A DNA stretch of 64,000 nt from Topomyia yanbarensis (GCF_030247195.1 NC_080672.1:365420271-365484270); one strand, 5' to 3'. Numbered from the stretch's first letter, positions 12,240 through 26,200 are shown. Translations and numbers: made by a program. The notes: generated by a model from the letters alone, not told the origin.

Positions 12240-14570
12240 TTACAGAAAGGTATTGAAATCATTCTAATTTTTTATTGAATGCCCGTTAGTTTATAAAGTA
12301 GTTCAAGATTTCGGTGTTTTTTTAGGACTGTGAATGTACCGTTAAAATGCAGCTTGCTGTTTTTTCTCATTTACAGACAATCCAAAAAAGTTTTATTAAT
12401 TTGACATGGCAGTTTGGGTTAAAACAGTTGGGACTGTCTCTTTCAAACCCAAAGGTTTATTCTTTACTCAAACAATGTGCACAGACGGCGAAATACGCCG
12501 ACGGAAAATTGTGCAGATTTATCCAATTTTCATTCAATTTAGAAGTATGTATAACTTTTAAAAAGATGTGGAAACTAATTTTGAAAAAAATCTTTTGAAA
12601 GCATCGCGGATAACCGAAAATTCTCACCCTATTTCAGGTAAAGCCATCAGTATGGAGCCCCAACAGAACACTCAAATTTTGTAAAATTTAAATTATAAGT
12701 TCACTGTATATTTGTCTGTAATATCACTCGATGTCAGATGTTTTAAGGTGACGAGCGGAGCATCTTTTGTGGGACTTTGTGAAATCAGTTGACGTTTTTC
12801 CATTGGCATTTGAAGGCAACGGGCGCAGAACTGTTCAGGGAAACTGTATGTACAACTGGATTTTTTGTTAAATCAGTTGACGTTAGGTATGTAAAAGCGA
12901 CAATGGGAGTATCTATTCAGAAAACTGTATGTTAAGTCCAGTATACGGAGGAGATAATTTTCATGAGCTTTGACCTGGTTGGTGGATTGTTGATTATGGT
13001 GCATAGCATTACGTTTGTGTTAACAGTCCAATGGCAGTCACAATATTCCGGTTATGTGCTATAATTTTGCACATGAATCAAAGATGATTTTATAATCTAT
13101 TAATGATAAAGTTTTTGCATATTATACGTGCCAGTTATTTAAAAAAAATCGCTAGCACCCAGTCATACATCGAGGGAAGAGAGGTAACCGCATTTTTGCT
13201 TTGCTATCCTCTGACTAGTCTTTCAATTTATTATGTCTCTCGTATTTTCTGTCCATTCTTTCGTATTCGTCACTTCGCAATGAACTCTAGCCCCAGCATA
13301 AACATACTCTCCTAAAAAGACCCAGCTGATGATCAAATGGATGTGAAACAAGATTCTAAGATTGAGTATTCTCGAATAAGCTGACGCAGAAATATTCAGC
13401 CACACAAAAATTCAGCCGTGACAAAGATCGAAAGTTTGCCCAGATAACCTCATTCCATATTCCGTCTAAAGCAAGCAAATGACGTTACTAATGACAGTCT
13501 TTCATGAACCATTACCGCGTCTACATGCCCTCTCACAAAGTTGAGATCAACGATGTGGTCACCGATTCGAGTGTATGGATCTACAAATGTACATGTTGGC
13601 CCCTTACTCTAGCGATCGCACTGGACGAAACAAAATTGTGTGTCCCTTCAAACCCGTATCAGGTGATCTTTGGTGGAACTACTTTGCGGTTCTTCGATAA
13701 AGATCGTCTGCCTGATAGATGATTTTACCATCGCTTCATGCATTGCTGCATCGCACTAAATACAAGCCATCATAGCAATACGACCCAGTGTGATAATGAC
13801 ATGAGTTAGGCTGATTTTCATGGGGGACTTAAGAGTGCACCTATTGTGGACAGAGTCTACATGATCTTGATAAAGCTCTGATACAAAGCTCTTGGTCTTA
13901 GAAATTTGAAATTGAACAAGGAGTTTCCAGTGCTTCCATGAACACCTTAATCTCATCTCACTTTTCAACCAGAGATTCAACTTAATACAGGACTGACTGG
14001 TAGGGTGCCGGCAACGTTTTGATATCGCGGAACTACTTCGAGCACCGCGGACAACTTCAATTGTGGCGGTATGACATAAGCTTACTCCACGATCTTTGCT
14101 ACATCTTTAAGGAGGACGCTACTTTACTGCCCTTGGCCACTTATCTGTCCATTTGTGTATCTATAAAATTAAGGAAACGAGGGATAAAATTTGTAATGAA
14201 GTTCTCTATTCTTTAATTTGGCGTCATTGCGGTTGAAGTTTTCGTGTCGTGCAACTCATACACGATTGTCAATTATTCTTTTATCTTTTTTTACATTTCA
14301 GAATAACACTATTTATTGTGAATTAAATACGATTGACAGGGCCGTATCGTGGTCTTGTGGACCTTTGGTGGAGTCTCAGTTTTGCGCCCCTTGATGTTTA
14401 CATTGGCTTTCTTCCCAGTCCGACTATCGAACATTAATGTACCTGAAAATGGAAGACTTAACCTAATTTGTTTTATGACTTATCCTAATTTATTTTATTG
14501 AGCAGATCAAGATTTCAGCGCCCGTTGGCGCCCTTGGCGGAGGCTAACCTGGCCAACCGCTACAGGCTTT
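12240..14570. other. Non-coding DNA, possibly with old transposon debris
   Basis: No gene could be supported. A 72-codon frame at 13504-13722 has a stretch, YRVYMPSHKVEINDVV, faintly like the copia-type motif after integrase, but nothing around it confirms this. The rest is unremarkable. Confidence 0.4.
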
Positions 14571-15137
14571 GACGAAATTCGCGCCAACTCGAACAAGCAC
14601 CCTCTCCGATTTTAATGAAACTTTCTGTACATAAGAACTTTCTCACAAAAAGCCACTTTGCATACTTTGTTTTTCCTAAAATGATTTAGACTAACTTTTG
14701 AAAAGGGTCAAACTTTTTAACCAATTTTTTTTTTCAAATGGTTAAATTCTAAAAATGATAAATCCTACAAAAAATGTTGTAAGAGTGATTTTCACAAAAT
14801 TAGTCAAACTTTTGAATAAAAATATTGAAAAAATTCTTCGACTCCGTCACTGAAAAAAATCGATTTAAAAAATTTAAAGTCAATTTACAAAAAACCCCAT
14901 CTTTGATTTGGATGAAATTTTGTTCCAAGATAGGTAACTATGTTCCCTACCTACCGAAAAAAAAATCAAGTTGGGCACTTTTAAGGAACAAAAGCTATTT
15001 AAAAAAAAACTTTTCCTTGTTCAAACTGATTTTTTTCAGTGTATTTCTATCGAGAATTGAACCAATAAAAGTCATAATCATCACCAGAATCCAATTTCCC
15101 ATACATGCAAAAAGTATCAGTAACAAATTTGGTATAG
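14571..15137 (+). repeat. Left arm of long-inverted-end element copy 1
   Basis: It aligns throughout with the arms at 34524-35305 and 60210-60825. It is cut at its inner end just after GGTATA, where other copies continue with TATTCATAACAAACTTGAATG, because retrotransposon sequence begins there. Confidence 0.8.
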
Positions 15138-15141
15138 CATC

Positions 15142-15367
15142 TCAGACTGCACTGAAACGAGGTCGAAAGGATTCGTTTAACGGAGATCTGGTACTAGAAT
15201 ACTTAGCGCACGACCAGACAATATGTTTAATATCGCGATAACCGCCACCACAAGCACAGAGATCGCTCTCCACGACCTCAATACGCCGGAAATTGGCCTT
15301 GCCATCATCCATTCTCTTGGACCAAGGTTCGTTGATACCTTTGGGATTCCGTCCTCTGGGGAGAAAT
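15142..15367 (-). pseudogene. Non-LTR retrotransposon ORF2 C-terminal fragment (Jockey/LOA-like)
   Basis: On the minus strand an open stretch reads RGRNPKGINEPWSKRMDDG, then VVESDLCACGGGYRDIKHIV and WSCAKYSSTRSP, ending at a TGA at 15142-15144. The C-x-C-x8-H-x4-C spacing is the cysteine-histidine motif found at the C-terminus of ORF2 in several insect non-LTR clades, where it helps nucleic-acid binding. The reverse transcriptase and RNase H parts are missing, and stops appear directly upstream, so this is a dead 3' fragment. It sits inside the long-inverted-end element and abuts its left arm exactly. The clade is uncertain: Jockey, LOA or Loner. Confidence 0.72.
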
Positions 15368-17447
15368 ATTTTAAAACTTCTAATGCCTAAATGTCCACCT
15401 TCTCATTATCATTCTAATCCAAGTGTCCGCTTTCTCATTACCCGGAATGGAGCACTGCGAAAGAATTCAAACTAATATAATCTGCTATGATTTTTCAGAT
15501 AAAGTACTCAAAAACTCCTATGCTTACCCCAGGAAATACAAAGAGTGCTTTCCATGCTCCATCAAACGGAGAGCCTACTGTAACTGTAACGATGTGGGCA
15601 TGGTCGTTGATGGGTAAATATAAAACTATCAATTTTGTGAGGAGAATATTGGCAGCACAGCCTCTTTTATGATTGCACTCACCACTACTGTCATAAAAAT
15701 TAGCATAAAAGCGATGCATAGCTGTCATCATATGACGAACGTTCCGTGTATTCCAATCACAGGATGAATCGAATACACAACGTAGGCCCTGGTCACCACA
15801 CGAAACATTGTTTCTCTGATGATTCGTCCGTTAATCCGTCGACGGACCGGTGCCAATAATCGAGTTTTTCAGCTTTCATCAAGTTTTTTATTTGCATTTG
15901 TAACGTCGCGTATATTGGGAAAAAATCGGACAATCCGATGATCAAAAGTCCTTTTCGTGTATAATTCTAAGCAATCTCTGCCCACCACAAGGTAGGAAAC
16001 TGTTCACGTTTGTTCGCGTTGTGTACTCGTTTCGCTTGTCCTTTAATCGTAATGCAAATGCATTGTGTAAAACCTGGAGGAAAATATAGGGACTGAAATA
16101 TTAGGACACTTGGGGTTTTTGATGTCCCATGTGGAAATTCCTGCTAGTTTCTAAGATTACCAAGACCAGGAACCACCTACTTTGGTTTTATAACAGCACT
16201 CTTCAAGGAACACTTTCAGACCTTTACGAGGAAGCTTAAGAGAGAAAACTGATTTTCCTCTTTCGGAAATTTTTAGGCTCATTAGAAGATGTTCCCACAA
16301 TGGGATGGTCAGACTCTCGCACTTTAGTGGACAAGAAAACGTAGAAACTAGTCGTTGTCGGTGGCGTAGCGCTCTTTTGCATTTTCGGAGTGTTCCTTAA
16401 AAGAACATAATTGATATGCATTTTCCTAAGCGTGCTTTGTTTCTACAATAAGTTCATGCCTCGCGGCACGAAAAGGCGAACAGGTAGACTAGCCCCGCCA
16501 AAAATGTCAAAGTTTGGAAGAGCAGATTCGGCAAAAGGTTTGACATAAGGCTGATAGAAAATACGTCGTGTTCAAATACTCCTTGATTTTTTCCTGAACG
16601 CAATTGCTTGCGAAACAGAATTTGCACTGGCTGAAACTAGAGCCCAAAATTCTCATACCTATTCAATGAACGACGAAATTCAGAGAATTCATCTTCGTCC
16701 TTTCCCTGCCTCTTTCGTCGCTAAACACATGAAAAATTAAAACAATACAGGCGATGTCCCCTCCTCTCTCGATTCTACGAAAACGAGTAGCAGCAGCAGC
16801 GATTTTCATTTTCCTATGACAATCCGAACTTGCAATTTCGTTTTGATGCATGCTCAGTAATTTGCGATTCTCATTCATTAAATGAAATTAATGTAATGTG
16901 CATCTAATAATGCAACTATAACATAGTTAAAATGAGAAATATGCACATCGATCAGGCTTCCGTCTTACAATACCATCATTAGCTCGCAAATCTACAGAAT
17001 CGAGCATCGACAAATAAATATCATTGCTAGTGTATTTTCGTTTCCCCAGCAGTAAGTTCAATGTCGAAGTTACCAATATCATTCTGAATCTCAAAGCGAA
17101 AACGAGCGTGCGGAGAGAATAATGAAAACGCTCTGCTACATGCTTGCTTTGTCCTAGCCCGTTGTCTCATTTTCGATTTCGCAAAGTGCTAGTGGTATGG
17201 AAAGAAGCTTCGTTCTTTCGTCAGTTTCGCTTGATTTTGGCAAAAGGAAAAAAACATTTTCCGACTCTGGCTGAAACAAAGGGTTCTTGAAGGAGCGAAC
17301 CCCATACTTCGCAATTAAGGCCTCTGTTGGAGACTACACCATCAATCTCTACTTCCCGGGCGGGTACATAGACTAGATAATTTTTTATACGCGGCGAAGT
17401 AGTATTTAGTTAAATCTCGCATATATCGATGATGTTAAATGGCCCAT
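15368..17447. other. Interior of long-inverted-end element copy 1, no gene recognised
   Basis: Mixed-composition sequence with several 60-75-codon frames, none recognisable. It shares no obvious similarity with the interiors of copies 2 and 3, so only the arms are conserved in the family. Confidence 0.45.
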
Positions 17448-18043
17448 CTTTGCCCTCATTCAAGTTTGTTATGAATATATACCAAATTCGTTACTGATAC
17501 CTTTTGCATGTATCAGGCAACTAGCAGTCGAGAAATTGAATTCTGAGATGATTATGACTTTCATTGGTTTAGTTTTCGATAAAAATACACGGAAAAAATA
17601 AATTCGGTTTGGACAAGGAAAAGTTTTTTTCTAAATAACTTTTTTCCTTAAAAGTGCCCTACTTGAATTTTTGACGGTAGGTAGGGAACATAATTACCTA
17701 TCTTAGAACAAGATTTCGTCCAAATCAAAGATGGGTTTTTTGCAATTCGACTTTAAATTTTTTAAATCGATTTTTTTCAGTGTAGGAGACGATGAGAAAT
17801 TATTTCAATATTTTTATTTAAATTCTACAACGTTTTTTTGTAAGATTTGTCATTTTTGGACTATAAACATTTGAAAAAATAGTTAAAAAAGTTTGACCCT
17901 TTTCAAATGACAGTCTAGATCATTTTTGAAAAAAAGAAGTATGCAAAGTGGCTTTTTGTGACAAAGTTCTCATGTACAGAAAGTTTCATTAAAATCTGAG
18001 AGGGTGCTTCCAACTCTGAATACGATTTAGTGCGAAATTCGTC
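17448..18043 (-). repeat. Right arm of long-inverted-end element copy 1
   Basis: Starts at CATTCAAGTTTGTTATGAAT and ends GCGAAATTCGTC, the inverse of 60210-60825. The subterminal block is the AAATCGTATTCAGAG type. Confidence 0.82.
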
Positions 18044-21000
18044 TAATAACAAATTACATGAACATCTTGGGTCAGTTGCAAGAGGATATAGCGAAAGCAT
18101 TTTTTTTTTTAAATTCATCTCTTGTTTTTAGAAAGCGAGTAAAGGCGCTTTAACCTAGGCTCATTAGCCAGGGCGAATACCTCTGTCCCATCCCAAGGGA
18201 CAAAAAGAGTGACAAACTTCTTAGCCAAGTGCGGTCATCCTCGTTTCTTCCAATTTCAAGATTCGAAATGATTAATTAATTAGATTGTTCATTAAATGAC
18301 TTATTTAATTGCCGTATAATTTTGAAACATCTTCAAATTCAACTCTGCACAATGGGCCTGGCCGTTTTAATATTTGCGACATATTATAACATGTTTGACA
18401 TATTAATACAGACAAGAGAAACAGTATAAATTGACTGCAGTTTTTTCCAGGATACAGATGGTGTTAGAGTTAAAATAGAATAGAAAAAATATTATTTTTC
18501 AAATGCTGTCGAGAGCTGAAGATCTTAAATATCATCAACCATCTTTCAGTGCTATCTTCAATGCCTAATGACAGCCCTTCTTGAGAGGCAAAATTGTCAT
18601 TTTGCCCTGCTCTGCGTTTTTATCACAACCGCTGATGGTTTCTAGTAGAAGGAGTTCGTAATGAAAATGGTTAGCACAGATAAGAGTAAAAAAGTACATT
18701 TACTTTCGCAGCCTCTATGAACCAAACACAACCAGAACCCAAACCCGGATTTTTCACAATCTCAGATGCTTATCGAAGGAAATGTTCCTTTTTCCAACAA
18801 CAAACGGCCGAAGCAAATGGTACGTTACTTTTCTTGCTTCTCCGCGATAGTAGCTACCAGTCGGCTGCTAGTTTAAATATTATATTTTTTTCCCAAGTAG
18901 TATTGCCATTGAGATCCACTTGAATGCTTTCGCGCGTGACTTTAAAATGCACTAAAATTTCTGCCATAATTCATTTTGCGCTGAAAGCTGAAATTCAGCT
19001 GCAAAATTTCCCAACGCTAAGTAACACACCGGAAAGGAAAGCCACGAACGCCTATCCCAGTTAATCGGATTCGTTGGCAAAAGTTGTTTCGTATGCGGTT
19101 CGTTTTGGCCCATTTCCGTTGCGAATGGGAAATAACACTGTATTGCAAATCTTTTCTAAAATCCTTTCCGTAGTGCTGCGACTGGCGAGTAAAGCGCCGA
19201 ACTACGCGACACGTCATTTACATCAGCTTGAGCGCAACACGATGATCGCTAAATTATCTCGGAACTGACAATAACCGAATTGGAAGATAGATGTAATAAT
19301 ACCATTTCCACGGATTGATGTCTTTTCAACGCGGCTCAAACGCTGACGAAAAAGTCACCGCGTCGAGGGATGCTGCTGAAATGGAAATGAATGAACTAAT
19401 TTCGTCGCGGTGCATCAAAAATTTAGCAAACTTCAACGAAACTACCCCCCCCCCCCCCGGGCTTTGTTCTTCGTAGGTGAAACTAATTAGTGAACTTACT
19501 CCCTTCTTGTCTGTGGATGCGATGCTGCCACGATGATGAGTTGTAGTAGATACGTGCCACCGAGTTCATTCGCGGGTTGGAACCCATCTGATCTTTTTCA
19601 TTACGCCGAACTTTTAATTTGACATAATTGCCCCAACGCCCGGCGTCTTGTGCGTCTCGGCATTCGAGTTTCGCATTTCGCAAACAAAAGCGGAGCAAAC
19701 TTTTAATTCTTTCAAGCTCTCATTCAGACCGAGAAAAGCGTACTCGTGGCAGATTTTCGCTCCGCGAAAAAAAAAAATTGGTTCATTGTAAGACCGGCTC
19801 CACAAAGTTGGTTCACTAATTCAATGTCTTTTTTTTTGGTGGCGCGTTTGGAAACTTTGGCAGCAGCCCGAAACGTGCCACCCATTTGCAATGGAAGCAC
19901 GCAGCTAGACGCGGGTTTGTGGTACCGAGACGACAACTAGTCTACCAGCGGATGACCTCGGAGGATAAAATACCGGTACGAACGTATGTACGTTCGTCCT
20001 GTTACCCATTATTGGAACGACTTCTGGCTAGTATGCAAAGGCCGAGGCGGGCATAAGAATTCTTCAACTTGCTATTTGGGGCTTACGCACTATTTAATTG
20101 CGGAAAATATATTCTTGAAACAGAAAACTAAAGATAAAATGGTGCCAATAATCAACCTGGATATTTTTGAATTGTGACCAGATGTATTGAAAACATTCAG
20201 GTGCTTGAATAAGATTAAATGAGTCTGAATGTTGTATGAATAACTGGGCTCATGCAGTGTAACACAGCTTCAGCAATTGGATAATGCCGTATAATGATTT
20301 CTAATATAGAAATTTGAAAAGGTTGCCCGAAACTACAAGGTATGAGGTTCTCCGAGCAGTTGACGTAGGACTACACAACTAATTAAAAATATTTTGAAAA
20401 TTATGTTATTCGATGTGCTTGTAAAGGTGATTTTCATCATTTTTTTAAACGATATTTTTTGATGACTGTGTTATCATATCAACTTTACTTTTTTCATTCA
20501 TTTTTTTCGATTCTTTCTACAATTTTTATCACGCTAATTATGTGCTATCAAAATACTATAACTTTGATGTCATAAAATCATTGCTTCATACCTTTAAAAG
20601 AATTCAAAATTTCTTCAACTTTATAAGAATGCAACTTCAACAAAAGATATGTAGTAGGGTGTCCCAAAATGACATTGTTGCAGGTCGGAACAGTTGCTTG
20701 GTAGCAGCTAGGGCTGCCAGCGAAGCGCACAACGTAGCACGGCTGAAAAACGATAAGTTTTAATTCAGGAAGTTTAGTTTTATATTGTCCCATTTTTCAA
20801 ATGTTTTATGTGTATATGCGAACAACTGATTATAAAATATACTCAAGTAGTCTAGTGTTAACCACCAACCGAATAGGTCACTAATTAAGTGTTTCTCTAG
20901 CGCAATAAAATAGTACCTATTTTTAATTAACACTTGTGTTTCCTGTGCCGCGAGAAATCTAAGAGGAACGCGCTTATCCTGGCTCACAACAGACATCATG

Positions 21001-21790
21001 TTAAAAAAGTCATCGGGCTCACTTCTTAAATGAAAGGTTAGGGTATCAGGACCACTTTCTTCTTCGGAGTGAATTTGTTAAAACGCTCCCTACTGGTGAC
21101 GAATTTTGATTTTTCGAAAAATGGGACAATTTTGGGTAAAATTTCAAATTTATGCTTGTTGAAGTGCTCCTGAACTGTCTTAGATTTTTTTCAGCATTTT
21201 TTTATTTTTCTGGAGATCCAAGTGGAGAAGTTTGGTTAGTTAGTATGTACAAATTGTGGAATATAAGAGCGACAGAGCCTTGAAAGCTTAGTAAAGCGTG
21301 TAATTTTTGGTGTTTTTCTTTAGTTTTTCTTCAAACTGGGTATCTAAAACATTTTAAAAGTATAGGAAACTCTTCAAGTATTTGACCCAAATAAAGGGGC
21401 GTATTTTTGCTGAAGAAAGTGTATACCTACGGCTAGTGAGAGATGAGTTATTTAAGTTTTTGTTAGATAACCTTTTGACATTTTATGCTATTCATAAAAA
21501 AACACTGTTCTGCAAAATAAAACAATTTCAGTGTGCTTAGTCCGCATTTTGTTTTTCGTAAAATAGGAGGAAAATAATGAAAAATGGCGTTTTCTTCTTG
21601 TGTCTACTACATCAGAATCGGTTTTTATGAGCATTTGACGATTTTTCTTTTTAAATTATTTAGTATATTAATAACCACATAGTGGGGTTGAAAATCATGA
21701 AAATTAAACAAATATGTCTAGTTAGACAAACAATATGTGGTCAAAGCACATTTGAATTGTTTTATTTTTGGAACATTATTATTTTTGATT
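18044..21790. other. Non-coding DNA with no recognised gene
   Basis: Contains a 14-base poly-C run at 19445-19458 and a block at about 18139-18240 that looks like an old dispersed repeat. The part from about 18990 to 19980 is GC-richer and less repetitive and could include regulatory DNA, but no exon could be supported. Confidence 0.4.
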
Positions 21791-21802
21791 TTTTTTACAT
21801 TT

Positions 21803-21968
21803 TAACGACATTCAATTAGCTAGAGATTACTGGGTAGGCAAAGTTATGAAAATTAGAGCCATAGTACTCAAGTGAGAGCAAGGATGTGAAGTAAACAGAG
21901 CGGAAAACTAGAAGTGGCAGGGTCATTAGAACAGGCTTAATATCGTACGGGCTTAATCTTTGTCTTCT
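21803..21968 (+). repeat. Dispersed repeat D, copy 1
   Basis: Matches 63527-63698 at high identity, sharing TAGCTAGAGATTACTG, GAGCAAGGATGTGAA, AACTRGAAGTGGCA and CTTTTGTCTTCTG (or its variant). Class unknown. Terminal structures are not visible. Confidence 0.75.
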
Positions 21969-21972
21969 GTTA

Positions 21973-24289
21973 ATGACGACGTCAAATTTGACAAAAAAAA
22001 ATGCAAGGATTGCGTGCAGGACACGACCACGGCGACATTGATGTAGTGTAGTGTGCAATATAATTCGCGGCGCCGGCGGTAAAACATGATGATAAGTTAT
22101 GTTCTATCAACGACCAGGCGGTAAACTTGGGTGGAAAGCTCCTACCAGCAGAAGGCAATGGATTCTTCACATTTCCTTTCGATCATTGCCATATCTGCCT
22201 TGTTCTAGTTTTCCGTGTTATGTTTATAATTGATTCGCTCTACAATACCCATCTTTCAATTTCATTGCTTTCGTTTCTCTTAGTCTTAGTCGAAATATCG
22301 CACGTATACTCTCTTGACGGATATGGTCGGACAAAGTATTCATTTTGTCGGGTAGTCGTTGACAACCGGGTTGTCAAACATCAATTGAGTTATTTGATGC
22401 CAACGAAACGTGCTCATATTTTATGTTTGTGTTTTATGTTTATATAGGTGGATTAATATATATGAAATGGAAAAAACAGCGTTATATTTTACGAATACTT
22501 CAAACAGTTTACATCGATTATCATCATATTAAAAGTATATACAGTTTTTCCGTATATTACGACGCCAGTATGCAACAAATTGAGCTGCTCATTTGCGAGC
22601 GGAACCCCAACGACGAGATCATTATTAATCACTGAAAGCAATTGTCAAAACAAAGACGATAGTGGTTCGGCAGAGTAAACTTAGTGCAAGTGCCAGTTAT
22701 CAGCCCAGTAAATTTTCTAAATTTTCCTATTATTTCCTACCTTATTAGTTGATTTTTTTATTATAATTATATACTTCTACGAGAAATTCTTAAGCTAAAT
22801 TATCCTAAAGTAAATAACATTAATATTATTGTTAAAATTCGGATTCTATATATACATATTTACACATGCATTCTTAAACTAGACATAACCTTAGCGAATG
22901 AGTCGCTGCCTAGTGAGTCAGCAAGAAATAGCTAAACGATTGGAAAGGTAACTTACAGCTTACTTAATCGCAATGCCCTTAAATTATTATTATAATTACT
23001 ATAGGAAATAGTTGAAGTTTGGTTGTGGTCTAAACAAGCGAAATAGGAGATTAAGTCTCATACCGCATGAAAAAGAATTGGCCTATCACTATAAAATTGT
23101 AAGTAGGACTTACGCTTAAAACTTTATTGCATTAATCAAATCAAAATAAATTTCAGCTACAGCTGATCCTAATACGACTACGGTTTTGTGATCTGCTACG
23201 GGAAATAGTGGGCTTCTCGTTACTTGAAGTAACATCGTACATAACTAAAAACTACAAGGAGCAGCCCTAGGGGGTTGCACGAGCTGTAGACGTAGGACTA
23301 TAATACTTAATGTAAAATATTTATTTTCTTGGTACATTTATAGTAATAATAAATCAAATATATTTCTTGCGTATGGTGCAATCACAACCAATCAACATCG
23401 AGTATTACATATTGAACCAAACCTACTTGGTTATCAGGTCATTTCATTTGTAGTAGGTGATCGAATCCGATTGAACTTATTTAAGAAGATCTGAAGAAAG
23501 AAGACAGAAAACTGTGACCGAACTAATATCTGGAACTAAATCTTTATAGCGTAAGATTAGCTGTTAAAAACTTTTCGATTGTAACCCCGGAGCAGTGAAG
23601 AAAAATCAAATTTTAGACAATATAATCACATTTCATGTATAGACCAGAATGCTTGGTCTAGTTATATTTTGCCATTATTGTAACTTTCCTAAAGTACGCA
23701 TACAAATATAGCGAATGCAGTGGTCTTAATCATATATCGAAACTATAAATATACAAGAATCGAAAACGTTTTTGCAACGGTTTTTCAAGTGGCAGTGTAT
23801 TCATTCATAAAGTATGTACCTATTAGTAGAATCAAAATACTATAGGCTGAGTGGAAATGAATCACGTGAAGGGGAAATGAATCAATGAATTGATCGAACG
23901 TAAATAATAAACTTTCGTTGTGCAATTTAGTAACAAACTAGATCTAACTACCTACACATTCGACTCAAACGTTAAACCCAAGCGCACAAAGAAAAATGAA
24001 TCAACGCTGATGATGATGGGTAGAGCGAAAGAGACAACTAATACCACGACACTATGTTAACCGTCTTTGCAAATGGAGCTCGCATGTACAAACTATTTTG
24101 TGTACGAATAATTAGACATAAAAGTGTGCTGGAAACGAGCACAACACAAAAGATAGTGTTTGAACGGCAAGCACAGTCGCATTCACTGGGTAGCGTACCT
24201 CCACAGGACCACAGGCAGTGTAACGGACTTCTAACTAAGCTACACTGGCTGTGAAATCACACAACGCAGTGACCTGCTTCGTATGCCGC
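21973..24289. other. Non-coding DNA with no recognised gene
   Basis: The 106-codon frame at 22127-22447 gives a hydrophobic peptide with no recognisable domain and no neighbours to support it. A phrase GACGTAGGACTA near 23302 also occurs near 20362, after ACTACAAGG in both, suggesting another low-level dispersed repeat. Confidence 0.4.
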
Positions 24290-24430
24290 TCAACAGGCAA
24301 CTGAGCTGCACTGGCGAAATCCGTCCGTTTAAATAGTCGATGATGACGTCATTCATAGCAGCGTAGCGCGCTAGGTACACAAATCTGTCGTGCTGGACTA
24401 GGGAAGCGCTATCTTCTGTGTGTAAATGCG
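24290..24430 (-). pseudogene. Diverged fragment matching the reverse transcriptase debris at 27.7 kb
   Basis: The block with GACGTCATTCATAGCAGCG and GCTAGGTACACAAATCTGT aligns with 27675-27745, which in turn aligns with the FADD-box segment of the R1 remnant at 26.9 kb. Only about 100 bp are recognisable. It is a deeply decayed relative rather than a gene. Confidence 0.45.
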
Positions 24431-25680
24431 CGATGTTTTGACTAGGTTGCTCATTATTTAAATTTTTAATGCCATGATATCAAAAATCTTTGGGTTTATC
24501 TATTGGAATCTATTCTGAGAAGTAGTTCGGGGCGATATGCGCAAAAAATTTGAAAATTTATCGTGAGATGGCTGAAGTTTCAAACGCTGTCCCAAACGCG
24601 AACCTACAAACGTCCGTTTTCGCGCGCTCATGAATCGGTCACGTCCGGAAACCATTACTCTCTGTCTTAGTAACTTAGGTCCATACATTCAGTAGGACCA
24701 ATCAAAAAATAAAGCTCATATCCACTGGACAACACGTTCCATGGCGACATGACCGGGAACGCTAGTGATATGAAAGATCTCACTCTCTTTTAGCATCTTA
24801 GCCGTACGCCCGCACATACCTGAACAGTACAATGAATATCACATTCAGAATCACGGCCCGCTACAATTGGCCTAAAGCAGTGTTTTAGTGGGCGTCATTC
24901 GCCTGTCTCGTCTGCAAATTGTAGTATGTGATTCTGACGGGGAGCCCTTCCGAGAACCTAGCTCTACAGCTCCAGTAGGACAACTCTCGAAAAAAAATAC
25001 ACAATAACAGTATGCAGGGTAGCGAAAGGGTGCGTACCGCTGTAAGCTGTCTGTCCGTCTCAGTGGGTAGGAGATCCACCCAGTCAGCAAAAAATGGTTT
25101 TCGAGTGAAAATTAGAGGGACATGCACCTCAAAATTATATAAAAGGACCAGTAGTGCATAACTTTGGTCTCTTTGTAGATCAGGTGTCCGTGTGCTGAAG
25201 TTTTAATTTTAATTAAAGTTGAGTGTATAGCCCCCCCCCCCCCATTGCGAAGCGGGAAGTCTGTTTTAAGTGCATCGATTCGTTCAGGACCTCTTAGCGC
25301 ATCTTTGCACCAAACACCAGCACACGGTTCAACAAGCGAATCCGGGAGGATTCCGCGCCTAATCGTAAAAGACCGTCGTCCGTCATCCGGCGCTGCCGAT
25401 ACCAGAGTCACTTCTACCGTTAGAGCCTTGTTCATCGGTGGGTAATAATACACCGAGCTTCAAGGTGTTCCACGAAGCTCAAAATAATCGGCTTTCCAAA
25501 TTTGAGAACCTTCGATTTGTATTTTTGTCAGTTTATAAACTCTAGTTTCGCAAAAAGCAACGCGGTACAAGACTCATCGCAACGGCATGCTCTCAACTAG
25601 CATTGAGTGCCGTAGCTCTCCAGTTGTGGTGTTTTTTTTACAATGGAGAAGACGTTTACGTACTAGCCCAGTACACGTGC
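24431..25680. other. GC-richer non-coding DNA next to retrotransposon debris
   Basis: Includes a 13-base poly-C run at 25231-25243 and overlapping frames at 25112-25453 (minus, 113 codons) and 25245-25445 (plus, 66 codons). The composition is like the retrotransposon block that follows. No domain was recognised. It could be decayed 3' or 5' retrotransposon sequence. Confidence 0.4.
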
Positions 25681-25885
25681 TATTAGTAGATGCCAAGCTA
25701 CCACACGGGGTGTACTGGGGGCGAGTCGGGCTCGAATGATGACGCTGCCATTAATACCGACTAAACTCCATTGGGCTCCGCCATCGTTCCCCCCAGGAAC
25801 TACCTCTCGGTATTACTTCTGGGGGGATGGCTGTACTTGATGTACTCATTCACTCTCGCTCACGCGCTCATACGTCTTGTATGAG

Positions 25886-26200
25886 GCTTACTTGGGTGCT
25901 CTCTCTCTACCGCACCTTGATTCACTCTCTAACACTTCACATGAGGCTGACTTTTGTGCTCACCTTTTCCTTGCAAGGCTGACTTGGATGCTCACCCTAT
26001 CACCTGGTTCACTCTCGATCGTATCACACTATTATACCCCTGTCGCTCCCCCTGGCATCCCATGTGGGACATTTTTCTTAGGCCCCACTTCTGACATACC
26101 ATGCGAGGCTTACTTGGGTGCTCACCGTTTTCATACCTTGTGAGGCTGACTTTTGTGCTCACCCTTAACATACCGTGTGAGACTGACTTTCACTCCTCTG
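25886..26200. repeat. Imperfect tandem repeat in the retrotransposon 3' region
   Basis: About six copies of a unit built on TGAGGCTGACTTTTGTGCTCACC, spaced irregularly (about 30-110 bp), with the preceding word CATACC(A/T)TG in several. Key positions: 25883, 25942, 25978, 26104, 26139 and 26176. Short 3' tandem repeats are common in non-LTR elements. Confidence 0.65.

Larger units (their letters stand above)
14571..18043. mobile_element. Long-inverted-end element, copy 1 (3.5 kb)
   Basis: The left arm 14571-15137 and right arm about 17448-18043 are inverted copies. Both contain the phrases GCACCCTCTC, CACAAAAAGCCACTTTGCAT, TGGATGAAATTTTGTTCC (or its variant) and CAGTAACGAATTTGGTAT (or its variant). 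The outer tips read GACGAAATTCGC and GCGAAATTCGTC. Just inside the tip the left arm has the AACTCGAACAA type and the right arm the AAATCGTATTCAGAG type. No target duplication is visible (CTTT against TAAT). The interior holds a dead retrotransposon tail. No transposase was found. Confidence 0.75.

Noticed and set aside
13504..13722. Copia-like integrase-end fragment
   Set aside because: Only one short stretch resembles the motif, with no reverse transcriptase or repeat ends around it. Left as unannotated DNA.
22127..22447. Possible membrane protein gene of 106 codons
   Set aside because: Hydrophobic by AT-rich composition. No family, splice or promoter support, and it overlaps the edge of repeat-derived sequence.
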